From Actinomyces graevenitzii C83 (GTDB taxonomy: Bacteria > Actinomycetota > Actinomycetes > Actinomycetales > Actinomycetaceae), in assembly GCF_000239695.1 (NCBI RefSeq), contig NZ_JH470338.1:1404613-1468612 (forward strand): a stretch of DNA of 64,000 nucleotides, written 5' to 3'. The notes under the pieces were generated by a model. It did no database searches, was not told the DNA's origin, and saw nothing but the letters and a program-made list of their open reading frames with translations. Of this stretch, positions 17,700-27,541 are shown one piece after another. Positions within the stretch are counted from its first letter, which is position 1, and each line of letters opens with the position of its first letter. The position numbers were made by a program, and so were the translations under genes.

Positions 17700-19103
17700 A
17701 TGAATCTAAATGAACACTTATTTACCCAGGCCAAGGGGATTATTCCGGGTGGTGTTGACTCTCCCGTACGCGCCTTTGGGGGCGTGGGCGGCACCCCGCG
17801 TTTCATCAGCGCCGCTAAAGGGGCCTACGTTACCGACGCCGACGGGCGCGACTATGTGGACCTGGTGGGCTCCTGGGGCCCGACCCTGCTAGGCCACGCC
17901 CACCCGCAAGTGGTGGCCGCCGTACAGGAGGCCGCCGCGCGCGGGCTATCCTTTGGCGCCCCCACCCAGAGCGAAACCCTGCTGGCCCAAAAGGTGCGCG
18001 AACGCGTGCCGTTTGTGGAGCGGGTACGTTTTGTTTCCACCGGCACTGAAGCCACCATGACCGCGATCCGCCTAGCGCGCGGTGCCACCGGGCGCGAGCT
18101 GATCATTAAATTTGCCGGCAACTACCACGGTCACAGCGACGGTCTACTGGCTGCGGCCGGCTCTGGCGTGGCCACGGGCGGCCTACCCGGCAGTGCGGGC
18201 GTGCCCGCAGCGATTACCGCCTGCACCATCGTGTTGCCCTACAACGACTTTGAGGCGCTAGAAGCCTGCTTCGCCGAACGCGGTCAGGAAATCGCGGGCG
18301 TTATTTTCGAAGGCGCCCCCGCCAATATGGGTAGCGTGCCCCCACTGGCCGGCTGGAATGAGCGCATCCGTTCCCTATGCACCCGCTACGGTGCGGTAAT
18401 GATTTTGGATGAGGTACTCACAGGTTTTAGGGTCAGCTCTGCCGGCTGGTGGGGTTTGGAGGCTGTGGCCGGCTGGCAAGAGCACGACGGCGCCACCCCC
18501 GCCACCGCGCTGGACGCCGTCGCCGCAGCTGAGCCCAGCGCCGTCGCCACCCCCAAATGGGTGCCTGACCTGGTGACCTTCGGCAAGGTCGTGGGCGGAG
18601 GGATGCCACTAGCCGCCGTGGCTGGGCGCGCCGACATCATGGACCTACTGGCGCCGCTGGGGCCGGTGTACCAGGCGGGCACGCTCTCAGGTAACCCGCT
18701 AGCCACCGCCGCTGGCCTAGCCACGCTGCAGCTGGCCGACGTCGACGTTTACAACGCCGTCAACGCTAACGCCCAGGCTGTGGGTGAGATTGTGGGCCAG
18801 GCACTCACCCAGGCCGGGGTGGCGCACCGCGTGCAGCGTACCGGCTCGCTGATGTCCATCATGTTTGGCCCACAGGCAGCCCGCGACGGCGTCTACAACT
18901 ACGACCAGGCGCGCCAGCAGGAAACCTGGCGTTACGCGCCCTTCTTCCACACCTTCCTGGAGGCGGGGGTGGCATTGCCGCCGTCGATCTTTGAAGTGTG
19001 GTTCCTATCCGCAGCTCACGGCGAGGCCGAGCTGGAAAAGATCGCTAGTGCTGCCCCGCGCGCTGCCGCAGCAGCCGCTGCAGCCCAAGCACCAGCCCAG
19101 TAA
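17700..19103 (+). CDS. hemL: Glutamate-1-semialdehyde 2,1-aminomutase
   Basis: 467 residues; PLP enzyme converting glutamate-1-semialdehyde to 5-aminolevulinate, the step after Hem[22 protein letters not shown] is the N-terminal signature; [20 protein letters not shown] and [14 protein letters not shown] follow. The PLP lysine is in [17 protein letters not shown] near residue 295, and [11 protein letters not shown] is also typical. A 30-residue Ala/Thr-rich insertion (about 257-287) precedes the lysine region, and the C-terminus is Ala/Gln-rich. ATG with AGGA upstream. Its 3' end overlaps the convergent DUF808 gene by 59 bp. Confidence 0.95.
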   Translation: MNLNEHLFTQAKGIIPGGVDSPVRAFGGVGGTPRFISAAKGAYVTDADGRDYVDLVGSWGPTLLGHAHPQVVAAVQEAAARGLSFGAPTQSETLLAQKVRERVPFVERVRFVSTGTEATMTAIRLARGATGRELIIKFAGNYHGHSDGLLAAAGSGVATGGLPGSAGVPAAITACTIVLPYNDFEALEACFAERGQEIAGVIFEGAPANMGSVPPLAGWNERIRSLCTRYGAVMILDEVLTGFRVSSAGWWGLEAVAGWQEHDGATPATALDAVAAAEPSAVATPKWVPDLVTFGKVVGGGMPLAAVAGRADIMDLLAPLGPVYQAGTLSGNPLATAAGLATLQLADVDVYNAVNANAQAVGEIVGQALTQAGVAHRVQRTGSLMSIMFGPQAARDGVYNYDQARQQETWRYAPFFHTFLEAGVALPPSIFEVWFLSAAHGEAELEKIASAAPRAAAAAAAAQAPAQ

Positions 19104-20010
19104 CCAGCGCACCAAACGCCAGGCCGAACACGCCCGAGCAGGCCGTCTCCACGCACCACTTGACCACGCCACTTAACGAGTTGCCCAGACCCTGGGCAGC
19201 GTGGGTGGCGGCGTGGGCGGCGTGCTCCACCAGGTGATGCAGGGCGCCCACACCCAGGTTGTTGAGGGCGTCAATCACGATGTGACCGCCCACCCAGAGC
19301 ATGGCCACGGTGCCAACCACCTCGATCACGCGGAAAACGCGCGGCATGGTTTTGACGATGGCACGCCCCAGTTTCTCCTGGCCGCGACGCACCAGGGCCA
19401 AGCCCAGGTCATCCATTTTCACCAGCAGCGCCACCAGGCCATAGACGAAGAACGTCATGATGAAGCCCACCACCACCATGATGGCGACTTTGCTCAGGTT
19501 GTCATTAGTGTGCAGGCCCGCCAAAGACACCAGCATGATCTCAGTGGAAAGAATCAGGTCTGTGCGCACCGCCGAGCTGACAATGGCTTTTTCCACGGCG
19601 GCCGGGTCTGTGGATTTGTCGCTGGCGCCGTGGGAGTTCTCATGTTCCTTGATAATCCCCCAGGCGCTAAGTACTTTCTCTGCGCCCTCAAAACACAGGT
19701 AAGTGCCTCCCACTAGCAGCAAAATAGGCAGCGACCAGGGTGCCAGCCAGGTCAGCAATAAGGCCACTGGCAAAATAATGCCCAGCTTGTTGATCAGTGA
19801 GCCGCGCGCGATGCGTTTAATAACTGGCAGTTCGCGTTCAGGCTTGATGCCCTGCACGTATTGGGGAGTCACGGCAGTGTCGTCGATAACCACCCCGATT
19901 GCCTTGCTAGATGCTTTGGTTGCGGCTCCCGCCACGTCATCAACCGAGGCGGCGGCGGCTTTAGCCAGGGCGGCAATGTCGTCAAGAAGGGCGACTAGAC
20001 CGATACTCAA
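19045..20010 (-). CDS. DUF808 (YedI-like) membrane protein
   Basis: 321 residues, family DUF808. It opens with [26 protein letters not shown], then [27 protein letters not shown] and [12 protein letters not shown], all closely like Escherichia coli YedI. Six or so hydrophobic helices follow, the last ones near the C-terminus. Function is not established; it is an inner-membrane protein. The last 19 codons overlap the end of hemL on the other strand, an unusually long convergent overlap. Confidence 0.9.
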   Translation of the reverse strand: MSIGLVALLDDIAALAKAAAASVDDVAGAATKASSKAIGVVIDDTAVTPQYVQGIKPERELPVIKRIARGSLINKLGIILPVALLLTWLAPWSLPILLLVGGTYLCFEGAEKVLSAWGIIKEHENSHGASDKSTDPAAVEKAIVSSAVRTDLILSTEIMLVSLAGLHTNDNLSKVAIMVVVGFIMTFFVYGLVALLVKMDDLGLALVRRGQEKLGRAIVKTMPRVFRVIEVVGTVAMLWVGGHIVIDALNNLGVGALHHLVEHAAHAATHAAQGLGNSLSGVVKWCVETACSGVFGLAFGALVTGLVLGLQRLLRQRAGQH

Positions 20011-20130
20011 GTGACTCCTAAAACTGGTGTTGCATTCAGTGTTGCTTAATATCCAAACTGATTTTGTCTCTCATGACAAGCACAGGCAGGCACTGCAGAC
20101 AAACAGGCAGTACAAATACAGGCATGCAGA

Positions 20131-20208
20131 CAAATACAGGCAAAATCATCCCTTCCCTATGATTTTTCCATGGGGTTTTATAGGCAACGGACGAAATCTG
20201 CGTATCTG
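20131..20208 (-). repeat. 78-bp palindromic interspersed element, copy A
   Basis: One of five copies of a 78-bp imperfect palindrome (others at 20644, 29641, 31263 and 35572). Terminal arms are CAAATAC...GTATTTG, and inner arms contain TTCCCTATAAAA and its complement. This copy is on the minus strand and is the most diverged (GATACGCAG for ATACTGAC; the inner stem is altered). A tail of degenerate CCTGTATTTG-type decamers extends left to about 20075. Confidence 0.85.
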
Positions 20209-20223
20209 TAAACCATATCTGCG

Positions 20224-20322
20224 CGTCTAGCCATGTATGCCTGGAAACTACAAGGGCAAGGTAACATGCAAAGCTATCGCACCCGTCTAGCCATGCCTGT
20301 CTGGAAACTACGTGTGCTTGGT
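20224..20322 (+). repeat. Two 39-bp direct repeats, 60-bp period
   Basis: CGTCTAGCCATG followed by CTGGAAACTAC recurs exactly 60 bp later (20224-20262 and 20284-20322). Non-coding; it lies between copies A and B of the palindromic element. Confidence 0.7.
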
Positions 20323-20450
20323 TGACCAGAGACATGGTCAGACAAAGGGGGCCTCTGGCTGGTCAGGGTTAGCAAAATGGGCACACGCCTGCAGAGTCCG
20401 GCGTCGTAGAACTATGCGGCCACCGAGCCACCAATCAGCTAATCAGTGGC

Positions 20451-20524
20451 AACCAGCCAGGCCGGCGACGTCCGTACCATCGTCATCAACCAGCCAGGCC
20501 GGCGTCGTCGGTACCGTCGGCGTC
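20451..20524 (+). repeat. Two adjacent 37-bp direct repeats
   Basis: AACCAGCCAGGCCGGCG units at 20451-20487 and 20488-20524, differing at about five positions. Non-coding. Together with the neighbouring repeats they make 20.0-20.8 kb a gene-free, repeat-built spacer. Confidence 0.75.
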
Positions 20525-20643
20525 AACGTTAGAAGACCTATGAGGTTGAGCCAAAAACCAGGCCACTCAGGTGGACATGCAACATACATGCCTTGAGCCG
20601 CATAGGTATACACAATGTGAGCATGCGCCGCGTAAGCGCCATG

Positions 20644-20721
20644 CAAATACTGACATTTCGTCTGTTCCCTATAAAACCCCATGAATTTTTTATAGGGAAG
20701 GGATGATTTTGCCTGTATTTG
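20644..20721 (+). repeat. 78-bp palindromic interspersed element, copy B
   Basis: Plus-strand copy of the 78-bp palindrome, in inverted orientation to copy A 435 bp to its left. It lies 84 bp past the stop of the minus-strand YhgE gene. A tail of CCTGTATTTG/CCTGCATTTG decamers continues to about 20800. Confidence 0.9.
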
Positions 20722-20804
20722 TACTGCCTGTATTTGTATGCATTTTCTGCCTGCAGACATTTTACCTGCATTTGCCTGTGCTTGCAGACATGCCTGCATG
20801 CACC

Positions 20805-23165
20805 TCAGCCCAGGACTTTGGTGGACTCCACTGCCTCACTGTTGGCCTGGTTGCGCCGAGCCAGAATTGGCCGCAGCACTAAACCAATTATTAATGCCGG
20901 AATTATAAATAACAGCAAATGACCAATATGCCCCAAATATTCATTGCCGCTATACCCAGCCACTCCGCAGCGCAGCGCATCAATTACCGGCTTTGCAGGT
21001 AAATATGGGCTTAGTTCAGATAGGAATCCTGGCAAAATAGCCAGCGGGAAAGACCCGCCCGCACCGGAAACCTGCATCACTAAAAACAGAATACTAATCG
21101 CTTTGCCAACGTTTCCAAACGCGGCCACAAACGAATAATTAATCAGCGAAAATACTATTGCCGTAAGCCATGCGGTTATCATAAATAGCCATGGATGCAC
21201 CGATTGCACATCCAAAAACAGCAATAAACCGCCAGCCACTAAAGTCGCTTGCGCCAAACCAATTGTGGCAAAAATACCCCAACGTCCAAAAAATACTTGC
21301 GAAGGCCGTAATTTAGACACATTAGAAACCGGCTGTGCACGCACCACCACACCAATTAGCATGGTACCCATCCACATCGCCACGGTTGCGTAAAGTGGCG
21401 CCATGGAGGAACCAAAATTTTCCACCGCGTAAATCGGGTGGCGCTCCACCACGGCCGGCGTGGTCAGGGCTTGGGCCAGGCGTTGAGGGTCGTCGCCAAT
21501 AATTTTTTGCACCTGCGCCAAGTCGCCACTATCAATCGCCCCGCGCAGCTTTTCAGACAGTGTCTTCATCTGAGCCCCGGCAGCGCTGAGATCTTTAGCG
21601 GCGCCGTCGAGGTTAGTTTTCATTTGCGTCAGCTTGGCCTGTAGCGAGCCCGCCCCACTGCCTCCCAGCGAGGTGGAAACCGACTCGCGCACCTGCCCCA
21701 AACCGTCGGAGACCTGCGCCAAATCTGCGGCCAGCTGGTTAGCCTGGGGAGCGATATTGGTGTCTACCGTGGTTTTGAGCCCGCTTAGCTCAGTTTTGGC
21801 CTGGTCAATCAGGTTTTTCGCCTCGGTAATGGAGGCCTGCGAGTCACCGGATTTATTGGAAATCTGCGTGGCCGCCGACTGCAGCGACGTAGCCGCGCCG
21901 TTGAGCCTGCTGATAATCCCATCGAGGCTGGTCAGCACCCCTTGTGCGCGGGTAGGGTCGGGCAGCTGAGTGATCAGCGTGGCCAGGTTGTCGCGCACTT
22001 TCTGGTAGTTGGTGGCCTGCGCCTGTAACCCGCTGGCCTGCTGGTTTAGGCTGGTCACGACGGCGGAGACGGACTGCCCGGAGGAGGTGCTCACCTGGTC
22101 TGCGGCGGTGCTGACTGAATTTAGGGCCGTGGTGGAGGCGTTGAAAGCCCCTTGCAAGGCTTGGTTGGCATTGGCGACGGCGCTCTTGATGTTCCCGGTT
22201 TCGGTTGCCACCTGCCCTAGCTGGGTGCGTAGCTGCTGGGCGTCTTTGGACCCCTGCCCCACCAGACTGACGGAGCTGGTCACCAGCCCATTGGCGCCGT
22301 CGACCAAGCCACCATAGGAAGTGAGCAGGTTAGAGGCACTATCGAAGCGGGTAGACAGTGTCTCCACGCGCCCCACCACAGTATTTAAAGCGTTGGTAGC
22401 CTCGGGGGTAGACAGCTGGGTGGACACTGTCTGGGTTAGGTTCAGCACCACCTCCCCCACAGTTTTGGTGAACACCGTGTTCACCTGGGTGGAAACCGCC
22501 TGCGCCCCGGCCCCGGCGATCTTGGGGGCAATACCGTTGCGTTTTTCGTTGATGTAGTAGTTCAACTGCGTGCTTTGGGCGCTGGAGGAGAAAAAACTGA
22601 GCATATTTTTGCTAAAGCCCTCAGGAATCACGATGGCCGCATAATATTTACCCGATTTGGTGCCCTCCAGCGCCTGCGCGGGCGTGGTCACCTCCCAGTT
22701 GAGCTGCTTGTTGGCACGCAGCGCGGAAACCACCTGCTCGCCGGCATTGACTTTCATGGGGACCAGGTCGCTTTTGTAGCCGGTATCAGCATTGGCGACG
22801 GCGACTGTCAGGTTGCGCGTGTTGCCGAAAGGGTTCCAGGAGGCAGCCACGTTAAACCAGGCGAACACCGCCGGAATTACCACTAGCCCGAGGATAATCA
22901 CCATGCTGATCACGTTGATGCGGGCGCGGCGTAGATCGTCGCGATATAGCTGCCAGGCCCCCGCAAGTGGCTTGGCCTGGGCTTTTCGGCTGGTCCGGGT
23001 TTGGGTGTCCGTGCGAGTTGGGACGTCAGCCCCGGTTTGGGTGGCCGTGCGAGTTGGGACGGCGGCGCGAGCCCGAGTCCCACCGTCATGCTTGACACTG
23101 TCAGGCGCCTTAGCTCCAGAGCGCCAGGCCGACGCCGCACTGCGCTTTTCGTCTGCGTGCTTCAT
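20805..23165 (-). CDS. YhgE/Pip family membrane protein (second of pair)
   Basis: 786 residues. A basic N-terminus with repeated TRTxTQT-type sequence precedes a first helix (about 85-105, VISMVIILGLVVIPAVFAWF) and the family block NTRNLTVAVANADTGY. The long extracytoplasmic middle (about 200-540) is rich in Ser, Thr, Gln and Ala with heptad-like coiled-coil character. Five or six C-terminal helices form an ABC-2-like membrane domain (SLINYSFVAAFGNVGKAISILFLVMQVSGAGGSFP). YhgE/Pip proteins are linked to phage adsorption and type VII or export functions in Gram-positives, but the biochemical role is unclear. The start overlaps the upstream paralogue's stop by ATGA. Confidence 0.9.
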   Translation of the reverse strand: MKHADEKRSAASAWRSGAKAPDSVKHDGGTRARAAVPTRTATQTGADVPTRTDTQTRTSRKAQAKPLAGAWQLYRDDLRRARINVISMVIILGLVVIPAVFAWFNVAASWNPFGNTRNLTVAVANADTGYKSDLVPMKVNAGEQVVSALRANKQLNWEVTTPAQALEGTKSGKYYAAIVIPEGFSKNMLSFFSSSAQSTQLNYYINEKRNGIAPKIAGAGAQAVSTQVNTVFTKTVGEVVLNLTQTVSTQLSTPEATNALNTVVGRVETLSTRFDSASNLLTSYGGLVDGANGLVTSSVSLVGQGSKDAQQLRTQLGQVATETGNIKSAVANANQALQGAFNASTTALNSVSTAADQVSTSSGQSVSAVVTSLNQQASGLQAQATNYQKVRDNLATLITQLPDPTRAQGVLTSLDGIISRLNGAATSLQSAATQISNKSGDSQASITEAKNLIDQAKTELSGLKTTVDTNIAPQANQLAADLAQVSDGLGQVRESVSTSLGGSGAGSLQAKLTQMKTNLDGAAKDLSAAGAQMKTLSEKLRGAIDSGDLAQVQKIIGDDPQRLAQALTTPAVVERHPIYAVENFGSSMAPLYATVAMWMGTMLIGVVVRAQPVSNVSKLRPSQVFFGRWGIFATIGLAQATLVAGGLLLFLDVQSVHPWLFMITAWLTAIVFSLINYSFVAAFGNVGKAISILFLVMQVSGAGGSFPLAILPGFLSELSPYLPAKPVIDALRCGVAGYSGNEYLGHIGHLLLFIIPALIIGLVLRPILARRNQANSEAVESTKVLG

Positions 23166-25909
23166 CGACCGTCTCCTTCGTCTACAACCGGAATTTGTGC
23201 GGTTTCAGCCTGGCTACGCCCTAGCACATCGTCAGGCACCTGCCGACCACTTTCGCCAGCCTTTGCCGAGCCGGCCTGGCCACGCCCCGCTGCCGCAGCA
23301 GCGTCGGCACTTTCCACACCGGCAGCGTCGGCACTAATTTCAGCTAACGCAAGCCGCGAGCGAGCCCTGCCCTGGCGCCGTCGCCCCATATGTCCATGCA
23401 GCATGGCCTTGATTTCGCCGTCACCCATTTCCAGCAAAGCCGCCTGACGCTCCAGGCGGTCGCGGCGGTACTCCATATAAACCAGGAAGCCAATCATGGC
23501 AACCAACCACACCATCCACACCGCCACATAAGTGATCCTCTGGTTGGTAGTGCTAAAACTACTGGTCAGGGCGGTAACCGCTGGCACCACCACACCCAGC
23601 ACAATCGCCGCCACGCGCATACGCGGATACAGGCGCTCAAAACGGCGGCGCTGATAGTCGGTTTCCCAGCGGTAATCTTCACGGTCGGCCAGGGCATGCA
23701 GGATCTGGGTGGTGCGCCAACGCCGTGAATCACGAGTCTCCTCAGCGTTAAACAGGCCGCCCTCAGCAATCGCCGCAGCAGTCAGGCGGTTGATGTTAAC
23801 CAAGAAAGGCCGCAGCCCAACCCCCACGGCAAAAGACCCAGCCGCCATCAGCCCCAAAACTCCCAGGTCATACAGGAAATGGTGAGCATAGAAGCCACCA
23901 ATAACCTCTCGCACAGCTGCCACCCCATATTTAAAGGGCAGCACCGGGTAAACCCAGCCAAAGAAACTAGGCACCATTTCAATTGGGTATAGACCGGAAG
24001 AGCCAGGAATCTGTAAAATTACCATAACAACACAAAGACCCTTACCAATATGCTGGAAGGATGCACTGAGCGCATAGATAATAGACAGATAAGCCCAACC
24101 AATAAGGATTGTTGCCAGGTAGAACAGCACCACACTTTCGTGCTGTACACCTAGGATCAGGTCGCCGGTGGTGACCACAATGGCTTGCACTGCACTAATT
24201 GCGGCCATTAACAGCCAGCGACCCATATACGCCTGCGTATGCGTGATGGCCCCGATTCCCTCGCTGTCTACGTTCAGCTTGATCAGGACCACCAGCATGA
24301 ACGCGCCCACCCATAAGGTCAGGTTGGTGAACACTGGGGCCATGGCCGAGCCGTAGTTAGCCACCGGGTAAACCTTGTGAGTGCTTAGCAGCGTGGGTGA
24401 AAGCATGAAGTTCGCAACCTTGTCCGCGCTCACGTCCAGCTTGTCGGTGAGCTGACGCAAGGCTGAGGTGCCGCTGATTGCCCCCAGGTCAGCGCGGGTG
24501 GATTCCAGATCGCTTTGCAGCTGCGTCAAAGTGGTGGCGCTTTGATTCAGGGCACTTTGCGTGGCCGCCAAGTTTTTGTCCAGCTGGGTGAGCATGGATT
24601 TTAGCTGCGTGATCTGCTGGTTTTGGTTGCTGATGGTGACCGCCAGCGTGCCCGAGAGGCGGTCCATGTTGTACAGCGAGCTACTGACCTGCGGCAGCGA
24701 AGAGGAAAAAACACTTTCTCGCGCGGAGCTAAAGGCAGTGGTGGAGGTGTTAGCCGCAGTGTTTAGCGCACTGGCGGCGTCGCTAAGCGAGGTGGAGGTG
24801 GCCGAAATTGAGCTGCCCACTGTGCGCAGATTGCTTAGGTTGGTGGCGGCGTTGGTGTTTTGCTGCGTCAAAATCGCCAGCGCATCGGATCCCCCGGGCA
24901 CATTCCCCAGCCCCGCATTTTGCAACTGGGTCAGGATTTGGCCTTGAGTTTGGTTGATTGACTCTAGCTCACTCACGACGCCGTCAACTCGCCCCTGCGC
25001 GGATTGCACCGCCCCGTTAAGGTTGGCCGCATTTACTGACAGTTTGCCGGTGGCCTGAAGCGTGAGGCTAGCCGATTTATCGAGTATACCCGGGGCTTTG
25101 GAAGAAAAGTCGGTGATGGTTGTGGCCGTGGTGGACAGCAGCGTGCCGGTGTTTGTGGCAATCTGGCTCAGGTTTGTGACCTGGGTTTGCAGCGCAGTCA
25201 GTGAGTTTTGGGCGCTGGCAATTTTGGCTCGCGCCTGGTCGATTTGCTGGCTTTGACTTTGTACTGAAGCCAAGGCTGCAGCTAGTTTTTGGGCGCCTTG
25301 GGCCAGGGATTTGTCTGTGTTGGCGTTAACGGTGGCGGTTTGGGCGCGCACCTGCTTAGAAAAGTCTCCTAGCTTGGTGGTTACCGCCTTGGATACTTGC
25401 GAAACAAAGGCAGAATTAATTTTCCGATCCAACGTGCTGGCGCCAGCGTTAGTGATTTGCGGGGCCACCGCGTTGAGTTTTTGGTTGACGTAATACTCCA
25501 GCTTGGGCTGAGTGTAATGCTGCGGGTCCATGAAGCTGACCAGGCTGGTGGAAAAGTTCGCGGGGATGATGATGGCCGCATATGACCTACCGGTTTTTAC
25601 GTCGTCGATAGCCCCCTGCCGCGTGGTGAAGTACCAGCCCAAGTCGTGATTATCTTTAATTTGGGCGGCTACTTGAGCGCCGGCGTCGATCTTGCCGGTA
25701 GCGCCAGTGGTGGCTCCCTTATCTTCATTAACGACGGCGACGCGCAGGTGGGAGGTGTTGGCGTAGGGGTCCCAGAAACCGGCGATATTGAACCAGGCGT
25801 ACATCGCGGGCAGGAAACACACACCCACCACCACGATCACGGCGAAAGGCACTCGCAAAATGCGCCCAATATCTCGCCTGAAAATTTTGAAAGCTACCCG
25901 CAAAGCCAC
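23162..25909 (-). CDS. YhgE/Pip family membrane protein (first of pair)
   Basis: About 915 residues. First helix VPFAVIVVVGVCFLPAMYAWFNIAG near the N-terminus, then family block NTSHLRVAVVNEDKGA. A long Ser/Thr/Gln coiled-coil-like middle is followed by the C-terminal membrane domain (YLSIIYALSASFQHIGKGLCVVMVILQIPGSSGLYP). The tail adds two further helices and a basic cytoplasmic end of about 100 residues, not seen in the second protein. GTG 25909 is chosen because AAAGGT lies just upstream; GTG 25930 is also open. It is translationally coupled to the paralogue, suggesting a heteromeric complex. Confidence 0.88.
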   Translation of the reverse strand: MALRVAFKIFRRDIGRILRVPFAVIVVVGVCFLPAMYAWFNIAGFWDPYANTSHLRVAVVNEDKGATTGATGKIDAGAQVAAQIKDNHDLGWYFTTRQGAIDDVKTGRSYAAIIIPANFSTSLVSFMDPQHYTQPKLEYYVNQKLNAVAPQITNAGASTLDRKINSAFVSQVSKAVTTKLGDFSKQVRAQTATVNANTDKSLAQGAQKLAAALASVQSQSQQIDQARAKIASAQNSLTALQTQVTNLSQIATNTGTLLSTTATTITDFSSKAPGILDKSASLTLQATGKLSVNAANLNGAVQSAQGRVDGVVSELESINQTQGQILTQLQNAGLGNVPGGSDALAILTQQNTNAATNLSNLRTVGSSISATSTSLSDAASALNTAANTSTTAFSSARESVFSSSLPQVSSSLYNMDRLSGTLAVTISNQNQQITQLKSMLTQLDKNLAATQSALNQSATTLTQLQSDLESTRADLGAISGTSALRQLTDKLDVSADKVANFMLSPTLLSTHKVYPVANYGSAMAPVFTNLTLWVGAFMLVVLIKLNVDSEGIGAITHTQAYMGRWLLMAAISAVQAIVVTTGDLILGVQHESVVLFYLATILIGWAYLSIIYALSASFQHIGKGLCVVMVILQIPGSSGLYPIEMVPSFFGWVYPVLPFKYGVAAVREVIGGFYAHHFLYDLGVLGLMAAGSFAVGVGLRPFLVNINRLTAAAIAEGGLFNAEETRDSRRWRTTQILHALADREDYRWETDYQRRRFERLYPRMRVAAIVLGVVVPAVTALTSSFSTTNQRITYVAVWMVWLVAMIGFLVYMEYRRDRLERQAALLEMGDGEIKAMLHGHMGRRRQGRARSRLALAEISADAAGVESADAAAAAGRGQAGSAKAGESGRQVPDDVLGRSQAETAQIPVVDEGDGR

Positions 25910-26121
25910 GTCACCTTTCAGTTGGCCCACACATCAGCTGCGCATGTATCTGGGGAAAACTCGCAGCTAACAAGACTTCAAGTCTAACCATCCATAATCA
26001 CCAACCACATGCACCACCCATAGGGGTCAGCGGTGAAAGTAAGCACCCTTAATGTGACCTACACCCTTATGCGTGTGGCGTAGTTATTAACAAGGGAGAA
26101 GCCTGGAATTAAACTCAATAC

Positions 26122-27321
26122 ATGGAAAACAACGCAGCCGCTTTCTCCACTCGCGCGATTCACTTGGGTTTTGAGCCAGATCCGGTTACCGGTGATGTGG
26201 TTCCGCCCATGCATGTGACCAGCACTCACGTGCAAAATGCTCCCGGCGATCTCAAGCAGGGCTTTGAGTATGGTCGTTGTGGCAACCCCACCACCAACGC
26301 TTTCGCCGGCGCCCTAGCTGCCCTGGAAGGCGCCACCCACGGGTTCGCCTTCCCCTCCGGCATGAGCGCCGAGGACACCGTAGTGCGCCTGCTAACCCGC
26401 CCCGGCGACCACATCATTCACTCAACCGACGTTTACGGCGGCACTCACAAGCTTTTCAGTGTCATTAAGCCCGCCGAGGGCTTCACTTCAGCGGCTGTGG
26501 ACCTCACCGATCTGGATGTGGCCGCACGCGAAATTCGCGCCCAGCGCCCTCAGCTGGTGTGGGTGGAGACTCCCTCTAACCCCTTCCTAACGGTTACCGA
26601 CATTGCCGCCGTCGCCGAGCTATGTCACGAGGTGGGGGCACTTTTGGTGGTTGATAACACCTTCGCCACCCCGCTGCTGCAGCGCCCGCTGGAGCTGGGC
26701 GCGGACGTGGTGGTGCACTCCACCACTAAGTACATTGGTGGGCACTCGGATGTGGTTGGTGGCGCGGTGGTGCTGCGCGACGGCCTGCAGCTGCCTGAGC
26801 ACGTCACCCCGTTCTTTGATTCTCGCGACGCCGCCGAGGAGCTAACCCGCCTGCAGATGACTTTGGGGGCTATTGAGTCCCCGCGTGACGCTTTCCTAGC
26901 TCACCGTGGCCTAAAAACCCTGGCAGTGCGCGTGGAGCGCCACTGCACCAATACTCAGGCGGTGGCCGAGTTCTTGCAGGCCCACCCCAAGGTAACTGCC
27001 GTCTACTACCCGGGCCTGCCCAGCCACCCGGCGCACGAGTTGGCTCAGCGCCAAAACCCGCTAGGTAGCGGTGGGGTACTTTCTTTCGAGCTGGCCAATG
27101 AGGACGACGCCATTCGCCTAACCGGCCTGACCCGCGTATTTGCGCTGGCTGCGTCACTGGGCGCGCCCGAGTCGCTAATCGAGCACCCGGCAATCATGAC
27201 CCACTCGACCCGCACCGGCGGGGTTGGGGGCGTGCCCGGAACCCTGCTGCGTCTGGCCGTAGGCCTGGAGGACGTCAACGATCTGATCGCCGACCTTGAT
27301 CAGGCCCTAGCCCAGATCTAA
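26122..27321 (+). CDS. metB: Cystathionine gamma-synthase/lyase family PLP enzyme
   Basis: 399 residues of the Cys/Met-metabolism PLP family. FSTRAIHLGFEPDPVTGDVVPPMHVTSTH, EYGRCGNPTTNAFAGALAALEG, FPSGMSAEDTVVRLL and VWVETPSNPFL are family blocks. The PLP lysine is in VVHSTTKYIGGHSDVVGG near residue 202. GTLLRLAVGLED closes the protein. Sequence alone does not separate gamma-synthase from gamma-lyase activity; gamma-synthase is the usual label for this type in Actinomycetota. No good ribosome site at the ATG: an AAGGGAG lies over 20 bases upstream. Confidence 0.88.
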   Translation: MENNAAAFSTRAIHLGFEPDPVTGDVVPPMHVTSTHVQNAPGDLKQGFEYGRCGNPTTNAFAGALAALEGATHGFAFPSGMSAEDTVVRLLTRPGDHIIHSTDVYGGTHKLFSVIKPAEGFTSAAVDLTDLDVAAREIRAQRPQLVWVETPSNPFLTVTDIAAVAELCHEVGALLVVDNTFATPLLQRPLELGADVVVHSTTKYIGGHSDVVGGAVVLRDGLQLPEHVTPFFDSRDAAEELTRLQMTLGAIESPRDAFLAHRGLKTLAVRVERHCTNTQAVAEFLQAHPKVTAVYYPGLPSHPAHELAQRQNPLGSGGVLSFELANEDDAIRLTGLTRVFALAASLGAPESLIEHPAIMTHSTRTGGVGGVPGTLLRLAVGLEDVNDLIADLDQALAQI

Positions 27322-27440
27322 GGCTTGGCTGGGCTGACTGGGCTGGGCTGAGCTGACTGGACCGGCCCGTCAGATTGGCCTGCCGCGCTGGCCTGGACTG
27401 ACTGGGTCAGCCGGGCGCCGTCGTCGGCCCTAAAAACAAA
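27322..27440. repeat. Low-complexity GGCTGACTGG-type tract
   Basis: Degenerate near-10-bp repetition of GGCTGACTGG / GCTGGGCTGA words directly after the metB stop, fading into unique sequence before 27440. It resembles the other intergenic low-complexity tracts of the window in period but not in word. Confidence 0.45.
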
Positions 27441-27541
27441 CCCAACGCAAGCCGCCCTGCTAACTGGATCACACCGGTAGCGGGGCGGCTCACGTGTGTC
27501 TATCCTTACCTGGCCATAGCGCCCTAGCGTAGGCTGGCGCG

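Noticed and set aside
20131..20721. CRISPR-like array or insertion sequence in the 20.1-20.7 kb repeats
   Set aside because: Copies are inverted, with no regular spacers, no cas genes and no transposase frame.
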